In this document: one piece after another, positions 16,592-24,245 of the stretch
Position numbering within the stretch: position 1 is the first letter of the stretch
Layout of the letters: every line of letters begins with the position of its first letter
Translations under genes and position numbers: made by a program
NCBI GenBank assembly: GCA_964483465.1
Contig: CAZABG010000010.1
Span: 1 to 48,273, forward strand
DNA from: CAZABG01 sp964483465
Lineage (GTDB): Bacteria; Chlamydiota; Chlamydiia; Chlamydiales; Parachlamydiaceae
Reading direction: 5' to 3'
Length of the DNA: 48,273 nucleotides
Notes under the pieces: model-generated
Told to the model about the DNA's origin: nothing
Databases searched by the model: none
The model's input: the letters and a program-made list of their open reading frames with translations, nothing else

Positions 16592-16927
16592 ATGGCAGCT
16601 CCTGTACAAGCAATCGGAGGCAACCCTCCTGTCGCAGCCCCATTAACACTATGGGAAAAAGTCGGTAAAATCTCCCTTTTAGCCCTTAAGGTAATTGCGG
16701 CTGTCTCCCTTTTTATTTTTAATCCTATCGTATTCACCGTTGCGTTATTGATGGGTGTCGTTCTTAAAGAAAAAGTAGACGAAGCCATTCAAAAGATTAA
16801 AGATGCCGTTCACAGGCATTTCAAGGCAGCCGTCATTATTATCCCCTGCATGATGCTTCTTGCTATCCCTGCCACCCCTCTCATTTTCTCATTTGCTATG
16901 GGATGCTATGTCGGCTCAAAATTGTAG
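16592..16927 (+). CDS. small protein with paired hydrophobic segments (Inc-like)
   Basis: The 111-residue protein has a polar, Ala/Pro-rich N-terminus and two long hydrophobic blocks, residues about 27-55 (LLALKVIAAVSLFIFNP then IVFTVALLMGVVL) and 80-108, with a short charged loop between (EKVDEAIQKIKDAVHRHF). A bilobed hydrophobic domain of this sort marks chlamydial inclusion-membrane (Inc) proteins. Incs have little sequence conservation, so membership is inferred only from shape. It ends 22 bases inside the convergent xerD gene. Start is supported by the promoter spacing rather than by a ribosome site. Confidence 0.6.
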   Translation: MAAPVQAIGGNPPVAAPLTLWEKVGKISLLALKVIAAVSLFIFNPIVFTVALLMGVVLKEKVDEAIQKIKDAVHRHFKAAVIIIPCMMLLAIPATPLIFSFAMGCYVGSKL

Positions 16928-17796
16928 CGGGTGTGGAATTTTTCAAAAGATTTTTGAAGCGACCCTTTCATCACATGGGTGTATCTATCTGTACTGCTGA
17001 TATGTGCATGCCCCATCAGTTCTTGAATAATACGAAGATCGGCGCCCTCTTCTAAAAGGTGCGTCGCAAAAGAGTGCCTGAAAGTGTGAGGAGTAATCCG
17101 TTTTTTTATTCCGGCGTCTTTTGCCACCTTTTTAATCCTCGACCAGACTTCCATACGCGAAATGGGCTTCTTTAATGTTGTAAGAAAAATTTTCTTTTGA
17201 TCCCCTTCTCCTCTAAATTTTGATAGGTAAAGATCAATGGCCTCCATCGCTTTTTTTCCGACCGGCACAAGCCGCTCTTTCCCCCCTTTGCCGCGCACTT
17301 TGACCGAATGATCATCTAAATCATGTATTTCAAGGCCGCAAAGCTCGGATACACGTAAGCCGGATGCGTAAAGCAGCTCTAATATTGCCCGGTCACGAGC
17401 GCCCACGAAATCATTCGGCTCAACGCTTTCAAGAAGTCTTTTTACTTCATCCTGAGAAAGGACTTCAGGAATTAGCTGCCACAATTTGGGAGACGAAATA
17501 AAATGAAGAGGATTTACCTCTATCTTTCCTTCCCTTTTTAAAAAATTACCGAAAACTTTTAAGGAAATGAGAATGCGGTTTATCGAAGTTGTCTTATATT
17601 TTTTTTCTTTAAGGCGTCCCAGAAAGTCGACAACATTTTTTTCATTAAGCTTATCGAGGCCGTCGTTTCCGAAAAAAAGGGATACATCATGGCTGTAGGC
17701 GCGAAGCGTGTTTAGGCTTAAGCCCTTTTCAGAGGTGAGGAAAATCTCAAAATCACGAACGAAGCTTGGAGGCGATGATCGCTTGCTTTTCGGCAT
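16906..17796 (-). CDS. xerD: tyrosine recombinase XerD
   Basis: The 296-residue recombinase resolves chromosome dimers together with XerC. The N-terminal SAM-like DNA-binding domain covers residues 1-95. The catalytic residues are all present: Arg148 (ASGLRVSEL), Lys170 (RGKGGKE), His237 and Arg240 (HTFRHSFATH), His263 (MGHAHISS) and Tyr272 (DRYTHV). Size and motifs match XerC/D housekeeping enzymes and not phage integrases; D was preferred to C by overall feel. It overlaps the upstream 154-aa gene by 44 bases, and is the last gene of a minus-strand run starting with trmB. Confidence 0.9.
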   Translation of the reverse strand: MPKSKRSSPPSFVRDFEIFLTSEKGLSLNTLRAYSHDVSLFFGNDGLDKLNEKNVVDFLGRLKEKKYKTTSINRILISLKVFGNFLKREGKIEVNPLHFISSPKLWQLIPEVLSQDEVKRLLESVEPNDFVGARDRAILELLYASGLRVSELCGLEIHDLDDHSVKVRGKGGKERLVPVGKKAMEAIDLYLSKFRGEGDQKKIFLTTLKKPISRMEVWSRIKKVAKDAGIKKRITPHTFRHSFATHLLEEGADLRIIQELMGHAHISSTDRYTHVMKGSLQKSFEKFHTRYNFEPT

Positions 17797-18217
17797 CTTG
17801 AGGCGATAATACCTTTTTTTCGATTTCTATCATCTCTTCTGTCTGAACAACCTCATAAAGAAGATAAGTCTTATCCCCTTTTTTGAACTCATCATGAAGA
17901 TGAATCCACTTTTTCCGTTGAAGATAGAGAGCGATTATCATTCTTTCTACAGGATCATCCCCTTCTCTTAAAAGAACAAGGGCCCTTTCAAGCCTATCGG
18001 TCTTCTCTTCTAACTTAGTTTTTGCAGGCACCTTCCCCTTCCAGCTCGTCAAAGTCATATGAAGGGGTTTATTTTTCCAGCACTCTTCGCAAAAATCTTC
18101 GCGGATATAATCGACAGACAAGCGGGAATGGTAAGTATCGCCCGGCTTGAAAGGTTCTTGTTTTAAAGAACAAACTCTTGCCCTTTTAGGGATCTCAACG
18201 TGGATATAAGAGGTCAT
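17753..18217 (-). CDS. unknown protein with N-terminal cysteine motif, possibly PVC-conserved
   Basis: The 154-residue protein has an N-terminal zinc-ribbon-like block: Cys16 (RVCSLKQEPFKPGDTYHS), then REDFCEECWKNKP with a CxxC pair. Then follow TSWKGKVP, a helical part and ERMIIALYLQRKKWIHL. I recall a family in Planctomycetes and Chlamydiae with this same outline (Cys, PGD/PGE, S-x-L, R-x-D-F/Y, W), function unknown; not verified. Its ends overlap pgi (23 bases) and xerD (44 bases), which implies tight coupling. It may bind metal. Start at 18217 has no clear ribosome site. Confidence 0.75.
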   Translation of the reverse strand: MTSYIHVEIPKRARVCSLKQEPFKPGDTYHSRLSVDYIREDFCEECWKNKPLHMTLTSWKGKVPAKTKLEEKTDRLERALVLLREGDDPVERMIIALYLQRKKWIHLHDEFKKGDKTYLLYEVVQTEEMIEIEKKVLSPQDAEKQAIIASKLRS

Positions 18218-19805
18218 AATAGGCTAACTCTATTGGAGTAAACTCTGTTTTTACGGCTTGACCGCGTTTGGACTTGAATAGGTCGATAAAGCGGTTTGCA
18301 AGCACCTTTCCAAGTTGAACCCCCTCTTGATCGAAGGTGTTTATATTCCAAAGAAACCCTTGGAACGCCACTTTGTGTTCAACATAGGCAAATAACGCTC
18401 CCATNNNNNNNNNNATTGTATAGGGATCTAGTTTTTCAGCAAAGAGGATATGGGAAGGGCGATTGCCGGGAAAAACCTTATTTGGGTTGCTGTTCGTTTG
18501 ACCGGTCGCTAAAGCAAGAGACTGTGCAATCATGTTGGAGAGAAGCTTCTCATGCGAAGTTGAGCCCTTTATTTCCATGTCTTTGCCGGTCTGGCTTTCT
18601 TTAAAGCCAATAAATTCAATCGGTATCACCGTCGTTCCCTGGTGGAGGGTCTGGAAAAACGAGTGCTGAGCGTTTGTGCCGGGTTCCCCCCAAAAAATGG
18701 GCGACGTATCAAAATCAACAGGCTCGCCTTGACGATCGATCCTTTTACCGTTCGATTCCATCTCGACTTGCTGTACGTGCGCTGAAAAACGGTGCAGCAT
18801 TTGCGAATAAGGGATGATGGCGACCGTTTGATAATGGAGAAAATCGCGGTTCCAAACTCCGATTAGGGCGCTAAGCAGCGGAATATTCTTTTTGAGGCTT
18901 GATTCAAGCGCGGCAAGATCCATCACATGCGCGCCTTTCAGGAACTCCATGTAGGTTTTAAAGCCGTAAGCAAAAGTCAAAATCACACCGCCGATAGTTG
19001 ATGAAGCGGAAAAACGGCCTCCGACCCAGTCCCAGATGTAAAAGCAAGCGCGATAAATACTTGTGTTATCCATCGGGCTTGCTTCGCCCGTAACGGCTAT
19101 AAAATGGTTTTTGGAATCAATTCCTGCCGCTTTATATTTGGAGCGCACAAGCTCTTCATTCGTATTTGTCTCTAAAGTCGTTCCCGTTTTTGAGACGACC
19201 ATAAATAAAGTGTTATTCAACTCGATTTGGCTCAAAACCAATGCGGCATCATCAGGATCGACGTTGCCTATAAAATGAACTTTTTTACCCGGTTTTTCAA
19301 ATCCTTTTAAAGCCATGTAAATAGCTTTTGGACCAAGCTCAGACCCACCTATGCCGATCAATACGAGATCGGTGAAGGGATCCATTTCTTTTTCGAATTT
19401 TTCAAGCTTATCCACTTCGTTACGCGTCATGGTGCGAGCTTCTATAGCCACTTTATTCGGATTGGGACGATCAAAAAAATCGCGAAGAGCAGTATGCAGC
19501 ACCGAACGGTTTTCGCTTGGATAGCCTTCAATGAAATTTAAAACCTCTCCTGCCTGCATTTTTTCCATGAGGGAAAGGGCGCCTGTTTCGTGTGCAAGCT
19601 CTTCTAAAGTTTTTAAAACTTCGTCGTTCACTTGTTCCGTTGCAAAAAAGAAATCAAAAGGGCCGCTTTCGGCTTGATAATCGCGGATTCTTTGCGGAGT
19701 AAGGAGATTTGGATCGGCTAAATTTACAGGATGCTCTGCAAGCTTCGTTAATTTTTTTGAAGCAGGCAACTGAAGAAATGGGGTTTTAAGCGTAATATCT
19801 TTCAT
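18195..19805 (-). CDS. pgi: glucose-6-phosphate isomerase, interrupted by an assembly gap
   Basis: The enzyme interconverts glucose 6-phosphate and fructose 6-phosphate. Family blocks are IGIGGSELGPKAIY, VSKTGTTLETNTN, WDWVGGRFSASSTIGG, ESNGKRIDRQGEPV and WGEPGTNAQHSFFQTLHQG. The C-terminal KVAFQGFLWNINTFDQEGV with its conserved Lys is complete. I chose ATG 19805, which has a strong AAGGGG site, in place of a TTG 39 bases upstream. Ten N at 18405-18414 interrupt it between PYT and MGALF. The frame continues on both sides, and related enzymes read PYT-x-GAL without an insert, so the gap is most likely artificial. Chlamydiae use Pgi in glycogen and pentose metabolism. Confidence 0.95.
   Translation of the reverse strand: MKDITLKTPFLQLPASKKLTKLAEHPVNLADPNLLTPQRIRDYQAESGPFDFFFATEQVNDEVLKTLEELAHETGALSLMEKMQAGEVLNFIEGYPSENRSVLHTALRDFFDRPNPNKVAIEARTMTRNEVDKLEKFEKEMDPFTDLVLIGIGGSELGPKAIYMALKGFEKPGKKVHFIGNVDPDDAALVLSQIELNNTLFMVVSKTGTTLETNTNEELVRSKYKAAGIDSKNHFIAVTGEASPMDNTSIYRACFYIWDWVGGRFSASSTIGGVILTFAYGFKTYMEFLKGAHVMDLAALESSLKKNIPLLSALIGVWNRDFLHYQTVAIIPYSQMLHRFSAHVQQVEMESNGKRIDRQGEPVDFDTSPIFWGEPGTNAQHSFFQTLHQGTTVIPIEFIGFKESQTGKDMEIKGSTSHEKLLSNMIAQSLALATGQTNSNPNKVFPGNRPSHILFAEKLDPYTXXXXMGALFAYVEHKVAFQGFLWNINTFDQEGVQLGKVLANRFIDLFKSKRGQAVKTEFTPIELAYYDLLYPR
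18405..18414. other. assembly gap of 10 N inside pgi
   Basis: On the minus strand the left side ends ACAAT and the right side starts ATGGGAGCG. Overlapping the two by AT gives ACAATGGGAGCG, which translates as T-M-G-A and matches the family exactly. The gap is therefore probably a contig join of slightly negative length and no sequence is really missing. Confidence 0.85.
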
Positions 19806-19815
19806 AGTAACCCCT

Positions 19816-20544
19816 TTATGACGAGGGTTGATAAATCTTTTCAAGGGGAAGATTTAAAGGTTTGCCTGCGGTAATAACAAGGCCGCCCGCAGCATTAAAC
19901 CCTAATAGTTTACGAAGCGAGCCGGGAGTAATCGAACTGCTCGAAACGTATAGTTCGTTCAATCCTTCCCATTCAGCCACTAAAAAAGGCTCCGATATGA
20001 CCCGGTACTCTTTTAAGTTGATCATCATTTCATGAAGACCTGCAAATGCGCTCTCATCGCTATAAACCGAAGGAAGCAAAATGGCTTTATCGCTTTTAAT
20101 TTTATCTTCCATTTGAAAACGGCTATAAAGTTCGCGATTAATTAGGCGCGCTTTTTTTAGCGGATCAAGCCCTACGCAATCGAAATCTAAAGCAAGAGGG
20201 ACGCGGTCATAGATATTTGCCGCAAGGTAATCGAGGTATTCGGAAAAAATTTTGGCTCCATCATAGCAGTCCTTGCCCAAGGGAAAGACAGGCGATCCTT
20301 TATAAAGATAGACTTTACTCGTATAGGCTTCAAATTCGGAATATAGGGTTTTTAAGAAATGATCGATAGCGAGGTGAAGCGCTTTTCCTTCCCTGTCATC
20401 GCCAAGAGGAAAAGAGAGCCTGTCAAAAAAACCAAAATCAAGCAGCCATTCGATCTTTTTACCTTCGCCCACCTTCATTAAAGCGGCCATTCTCGCTTCC
20501 TTAAAATCAAGAAGGCTTTTCATCCTGCAATCGAGCGTAATCAT
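19816..20544 (-). CDS. unknown conserved-looking soluble protein
   Basis: The 242-residue product is soluble, acidic to neutral and has no signal peptide or membrane segment. Features: a repeated Phe-rich segment (WLLDFGFFDRLSFPLGDD), LALDFDCVGLDPLKKARLI, LLPSVYSDESAFAGLHEMM and a Gly-rich end (LRKLLGFNAAGGLVITAGKP). It starts directly after the trmB stop (TAA then ATG) and ends 10 bases before pgi, so it is part of that operon. I do not recognise it. It might be a chlamydia-specific protein of sugar-phosphate metabolism by position only. Confidence 0.7.
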   Translation of the reverse strand: MITLDCRMKSLLDFKEARMAALMKVGEGKKIEWLLDFGFFDRLSFPLGDDREGKALHLAIDHFLKTLYSEFEAYTSKVYLYKGSPVFPLGKDCYDGAKIFSEYLDYLAANIYDRVPLALDFDCVGLDPLKKARLINRELYSRFQMEDKIKSDKAILLPSVYSDESAFAGLHEMMINLKEYRVISEPFLVAEWEGLNELYVSSSSITPGSLRKLLGFNAAGGLVITAGKPLNLPLEKIYQPSS

Positions 20545-21216
20545 TTAAACCCTGGCAAACTGATGGTAGCGAATGGTTTTACCTTTGCCCACCCATAACT
20601 CTTCAAAATAAGAAGTGCCATATCCTTCCATCTCCTGGATGTAAAAGGGTGCGGGATGAATAGACTTAAAACCGGTATGGCCATTCATGACCGCGATCAT
20701 CCACGCGGAATAATCGGCATCGTCAGTAACCAATGTCAGTATCGAGCCCTTTTTCATAATGCGACCCAATTCAGCTACAAATGGAGGTTGAACAATTCGG
20801 TGTTTTGCATGGCGCGTCTTTGGCCACGGATCGGGGAAATTGATAAAAACACCATCAACGCTTTCATGTGGAAAATAGTGCAAAGTGACCTTCATCCCCT
20901 CGCCGCAAATGCCAATCAAGTTATCGAGTTTAAAATTTTGGATTTTAGACCAAATCTTTCGTATTCGAGGAAACTTTTTTTCAATCGCTACATAATTAAT
21001 ATTAGGATTGTTTATTGCCTTTTCGGCGATCCAAGTCCCATTGCCGCTGCAATATTCAATATGCAAAGGGTTCTTGTTGTTGAATAAGTTCTCCCAGCCA
21101 GGAAACGTGAACTCTTCATATTTATCGTAATACTCAGGCACATAAAGGATGCGGTCTTGGAGTAAAACTTTTCTTTCATCCCATTTAAAGGGAGATTTTA
21201 AATTTTCAGGTCTCAT
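20545..21216 (-). CDS. trmB: tRNA (guanine-N7)-methyltransferase
   Basis: The 223-residue enzyme makes m7G46 in tRNA with S-adenosylmethionine. It has the SAM-binding block EYCSGNGTWIAEKA, the adenine-binding AIEKKFPRIRKIW and the catalytic INFPDPWPKTRHAKHRIV. I chose the ATG at 21216 (MRPENLKSPFKW), which matches the start of chlamydial TrmB as I recall it; an in-frame TTG at 21264 would run through the promoter of the divergent map gene. First gene of the minus-strand run trmB to xerD. Confidence 0.93.
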   Translation of the reverse strand: MRPENLKSPFKWDERKVLLQDRILYVPEYYDKYEEFTFPGWENLFNNKNPLHIEYCSGNGTWIAEKAINNPNINYVAIEKKFPRIRKIWSKIQNFKLDNLIGICGEGMKVTLHYFPHESVDGVFINFPDPWPKTRHAKHRIVQPPFVAELGRIMKKGSILTLVTDDADYSAWMIAVMNGHTGFKSIHPAPFYIQEMEGYGTSYFEELWVGKGKTIRYHQFARV

Positions 21217-21217
21217 C

Positions 21218-21247
21218 TTTACTTTTCGGAAGTTTATGGGATATAAT
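21218..21247 (+). promoter_or_regulatory. candidate promoter of map
   Basis: TTTACT (21218-21223) and TATAAT (21242-21247) are spaced by 18 bases. The -10 is perfect, the -35 weak. The map start lies 32 bases downstream of the -10. It lies next to the trmB start on the other strand. Confidence 0.5.
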
Positions 21248-21278
21248 AGTATCATCATCTGCAAATAAAGTGAAAGTT

Positions 21279-22148
21279 ATGCTCTCAAGAAATGACCCAT
21301 GCTGGTGCGGCAGCGGACAGAAATATAAGAAATGCCACTATCCGTCTCTCCCCCCGGACAGTGTGAAAACTCTTTATTTGAAACAGTATGGCATCAAATT
21401 AAAAGACCCCGAACAGATCGATGGGATCCGCAAAGCCGGCCATCTTGCCGCGAACATCCTCACCGAAGTTTGCAAAATAGCTAAAGCCGGCGTCACAACC
21501 GACGAGCTTAACGATCTTTCCACTAAACTCCATAAAGAAGCTGGCGCAATCCCCGCGGCTCTTGGCTATGGCAATCCCCCCTTCTCAAAAGGCATTTGCA
21601 CCTCGATTAATGAAGTTGTATGCCACGGCATCCCGGGCCCTCGCGCGCTCGTTGACGGCGATATCGTAAACATTGATGTTACCTCGATCCTTAATGGCTA
21701 TTACGGCGACTGCTCTATGATGGTAGCCATCGGGAAAATCGATGATGAAAAAAGACGTGTGGTTGAAGCTGCCTATGAAGGGCTCATGAATTCCATTAAA
21801 ATCATTCGTCCGGGCGTTCCACTCTTCCAGCTTGCTGAGGAGATAGAGAAGTCGGCCGCAAAATACAGCTGCTCTGTCGTTTATCAGTTTGTCGGACATG
21901 GCGTTGGCATCGATTTTCACGAAGCGCCGCAAATCCCGCACCATCACAACAAGCTGAATATTCCCCTTGTTTCCGGCATGACATTTACTATTGAACCGAT
22001 GATTAATGCCGGCGTTCCCGATGCTATCATCGCCCGCGACAAGTGGACGGCGTCGACCGCCGATGGGAAGCCTTCCGCCCAGTGGGAGCACACCATACTC
22101 GTAACTGACACCGGCTACGAAATCCTCACCCCCTGGGAAAGAAAATAG
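21279..22148 (+). CDS. map: methionine aminopeptidase with N-terminal SEC-C zinc motif
   Basis: The 289-residue enzyme removes the initiator methionine. The first 25 residues form a SEC-C motif (RNDPCWCGSGQKYKKCHYP, Cys-x-Cys...Cys-His), a zinc site usually found at the end of SecA and present in chlamydial Map. The pita-bread catalytic domain follows with metal ligands Asp (NIDVTSILNGYYGD, two Asp), His (GHGVGIDFHEAP), Glu (TIEPM) and Glu (WEHTIL). I chose ATG 21279 over an in-frame GTG at 21270. Monocistronic as far as can be seen. Confidence 0.95.
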   Translation: MLSRNDPCWCGSGQKYKKCHYPSLPPDSVKTLYLKQYGIKLKDPEQIDGIRKAGHLAANILTEVCKIAKAGVTTDELNDLSTKLHKEAGAIPAALGYGNPPFSKGICTSINEVVCHGIPGPRALVDGDIVNIDVTSILNGYYGDCSMMVAIGKIDDEKRRVVEAAYEGLMNSIKIIRPGVPLFQLAEEIEKSAAKYSCSVVYQFVGHGVGIDFHEAPQIPHHHNKLNIPLVSGMTFTIEPMINAGVPDAIIARDKWTASTADGKPSAQWEHTILVTDTGYEILTPWERK

Positions 22149-22397
22149 GATTATTTCTTATTTATCCAGCTAACACTTAAAAAATACGTTTGGCTAAATT
22201 TCTTTTGGAAGTCGGGCACAAATGCTACGCCTTGTCCCAGTTTTCCCCATGCGGTCGCACTCGCTTCCTATAATCGGCTTATCGCTAAATGGAAATCTTA
22301 AAGATTCAATTAATTTTATATTAATATTTTGAATTTCAAACAAATAGAAATTAAAAATTGATATAATATTTATATAAATTATTTTTTAAAGGAAGAT

Positions 22398-22937
22398 ATG
22401 AACTTCATTGACGTTTCATTAATTGATCAAACCATTAATAAGTGGGAAAACGATTTAAGTACTATTTCCGCATTTCCAGTAGCCGGAACTCTGGCTGGAG
22501 GCACAAAGATCCTCATGGGATTAACTCAAACCATTACAGCTATTGTTAGTGGTATTTTTCTTATCATCCCCTCCTTAGCTACGGGCAATTTGTCTCCTCT
22601 TTCATATGCATGGACTCATATTACTCATGGCTTAGGAAACATGGTTGCCGGAACGTTTGAAGCCATTCCTATTATTGCAACTGCCATCTATTTCATGAGA
22701 CAAATTAGTAACGATTCTACGACAATTCACATAACTTCATTACATGCCAACAAATTCATGCCCTATCCATCTCTTGTCGAACGTGATTGGAGATTTGGTG
22801 GAACAATATTTGATGTTCAAAATGCCCAGAGAAGTTACGAAGCAAAAGTAGCGCAAATTGGTGGCGCTGACAATATTTCTCGATCAGGTAAATTCGAGCT
22901 TGCTAAAGCAACCGTTAAAGAACTTGATTTTGACTAA
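22398..22937 (+). CDS. unknown chlamydial protein with paired hydrophobic segments, paralogue 1
   Basis: The 179-residue product has an N-terminal polar part, two hydrophobic blocks at about 28-63 and 72-97 joined by a Gly-rich turn (ITHGLGNMVAGTFEAIPII), and a polar end carrying NKFMPYPSLVERDWRFGG. The block GTFEAIP and the KFMPYxSLVExDWxFGG motif are shared with the gene at 23601. The bilobed hydrophobic profile fits an Inc-like membrane protein. The C-terminal motif is strongly kept, so it probably binds something. A good ribosome site (AAAGGAAG) supports the start. Confidence 0.7.
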   Translation: MNFIDVSLIDQTINKWENDLSTISAFPVAGTLAGGTKILMGLTQTITAIVSGIFLIIPSLATGNLSPLSYAWTHITHGLGNMVAGTFEAIPIIATAIYFMRQISNDSTTIHITSLHANKFMPYPSLVERDWRFGGTIFDVQNAQRSYEAKVAQIGGADNISRSGKFELAKATVKELDFD

Positions 22938-22950
22938 ATCGCTCACAGAC

Positions 22951-23454
22951 GCCGTCCAAAGGCGGCTTAACCGATGCGGAGCATCGGGTTCTCTGCAGCC
23001 GTTCGGCTGCACCTACCGCGAGCGTTAGCGAGCGACTGTATGTCGAGCGGGCGTAAGCCCGCCCCGCAGGCCAAAATCGCAAACTAGAATCGGTTTTCGC
23101 GAGGTGAGCAGAGGCTGTGAAAAAATTAGAATTCAGGTGATTTTTGATGAAATTTTTAGCAGATTTCGAATTTTATCTCCTTCCTAAACGTTCTAATCCC
23201 GTTTTGGGAGGAGATAAAATTCGAAAGATGCAAAAATTTCGCAAAAAGCGCCTTGAATCTCTATTTTTTTATAGCCTCAAAGCGAACGAAGGGAGGTCTA
23301 GGTTGTACCTGCCGACCCGAGCGAAAAGCCGATTATAGGAAGCGATTATGACCTATTGTGTCGCATTCGCTCCTCAACATTCAGTCGCTCACTTCGTTCG
23401 CGATCGGTAGGGCGCAGCCGTCCGGCTGCAAAGAATTACGACGCTTGCGCGTCG
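22951..23454. repeat. array of 16-base stem-loops on either side of an AT-rich core
   Basis: Perfect mini-hairpins with 6-base arms and a 4-base centre occur at 22995-23010 (GCAGCC/GGCTGC), 23047-23062 (GCGGGC/GCCCGC), 23414-23429 (GCAGCC/GGCTGC again) and 23439-23454 (CGACGC/GCGTCG). A 7-base-arm relative is at 22971-22987 (CCGATGC/GCATCGG). The left and right groups are related to each other in inverted order, including GCGAGCG/TCGCTC segments. The whole 663-base gap between the two paralogues holds no credible gene. The elements look like REP/BIME-type intergenic repeats. Confidence 0.8.
23164..23226. repeat. perfect 18-bp inverted repeat
   Basis: Arm 23164-23181 (TTTCGAATTTTATCTCCT) is repeated exactly in inverse at 23209-23226, with a 27-base loop. 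It sits in the AT-rich core between the two groups of GC-rich mini-hairpins. Neither arm has a T-run after it, so it is not a simple terminator. Confidence 0.85.
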
Positions 23455-23600
23455 GCGCCGCCTACTGCGTGGCGCATAAATTTTTGCTTCTTCGAGAACA
23501 AAATTTGATCTTAGATCATAGTTTATTAAGAATTAGTTAATTTATAAACTATGTAATTCAAATAATTATTATAATCATATCTATATAGTTTAGGAGAGAT

Positions 23601-24116
23601 ATGAATTTAGATAGAACAATTAATGATGTTGAAAATTTTTTAAGTGATGTGGCTTTACTTCCCGTTGCAGGAACTGTAGCTGGGGCTGCAAAGATACTTC
23701 TAGGAACAGTACAAACTGTAACCGCAGTTGCCTGTGCAATATTGCTAGCCATACCTTCACTTTGTACTTTCAATTTTTCATCTTTTAATTACGCTTGTTC
23801 ACACATTGGGCATGGTATCGGCAATATTATTGCCGGAACATTTGAAGCCATCCCTTTAGTAGGAACATTTATTAGCTTAGTTAGAACTTATAGTGATGCA
23901 GCTTCAGTTGAAGTAAAACTCCATACCGGCCACGAAAACAAATTTATGCCTTATCAATCACTAGTTGAAAGTGACTGGAAATTTGGTGGTGTCGATGACT
24001 CAAAAATTAGTAGTGCTTGGCAAAAATATAGAGCAAAGTTAAATGCTTGTGGCGGCGAGGTCTCTCTCAAACGAAGTTATGAACTTGCCCAAGAAACAAT
24101 GCGCTTTGCCTATTAA
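23601..24116 (+). CDS. unknown chlamydial protein with paired hydrophobic segments, paralogue 2
   Basis: The 171-residue product is a diverged copy of the gene at 22398. Shared blocks are GTVAGAAKILLG, a hydrophobic run to AIPSL, GHGIGNIIAGTFEAIP and ENKFMPYQSLVESDWKFGG, followed by a short helical tail with SYELAQET. Hydrophobic blocks lie at about 24-60 and 68-92. The ribosome site TAGGAGAG is close to the ATG. The sequence after the gene also resembles the sequence after paralogue 1 (CGCGAGCGTAAGCGAGC and a CGCAAACCAG...TCGCGAGG pair), so the duplication unit included 3' flank. Confidence 0.7.
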   Translation: MNLDRTINDVENFLSDVALLPVAGTVAGAAKILLGTVQTVTAVACAILLAIPSLCTFNFSSFNYACSHIGHGIGNIIAGTFEAIPLVGTFISLVRTYSDAASVEVKLHTGHENKFMPYQSLVESDWKFGGVDDSKISSAWQKYRAKLNACGGEVSLKRSYELAQETMRFAY

Positions 24117-24145
24117 ACACGTAAAATAATCCAGCCTAATATCCT

Positions 24146-24173
24146 AGCGCCGCATAAACGCGGCGCTTTTTTT
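24146..24173 (+). terminator. Rho-independent terminator after paralogue 2
   Basis: AGCGCCGC pairs with GCGGCGCT around a 6-base loop and runs into seven T. It lies 29 bases after the stop codon. Confidence 0.92.
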
Positions 24174-24245
24174 ACCCCAGCACTTTTTCCGCGAGCGTAA
24201 GCGAGCAAGATAGGAGCGAAGCGACGCGGCGGTTACAATCGCAAA

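Larger units (their letters stand above)
22261..23345. repeat. 20-bp inverted repeat flanking the first paralogue
   Basis: TCGCTTCCTATAATCGGCTT at 22261-22280 has a perfect inverse copy at 23326-23345. The arms bracket the 179-residue gene and much of the stem-loop region after it. Around each arm the sequence remains loosely similar. The spacer from map to the first paralogue (22149-22397) holds only this arm, a TATAAT at 22362-22367 and AT-rich leader. Confidence 0.8.

Noticed and set aside
16906..17796. Phage or island integrase
   Set aside because: The protein has the size and motifs of housekeeping XerC/D, lies in a housekeeping operon and has no tRNA or attachment site next to it.
23144..23338. 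64-codon plus-strand frame between the two paralogues
   Set aside because: It covers both arms of the 18-bp inverted repeat and one arm of the 20-bp repeat and lacks a ribosome site, so coding is unlikely.
22951..23454. Possible CRISPR array
   Set aside because: Hairpins are perfect but differ from each other in sequence and are not regularly spaced with unique spacers; no cas genes in the window.
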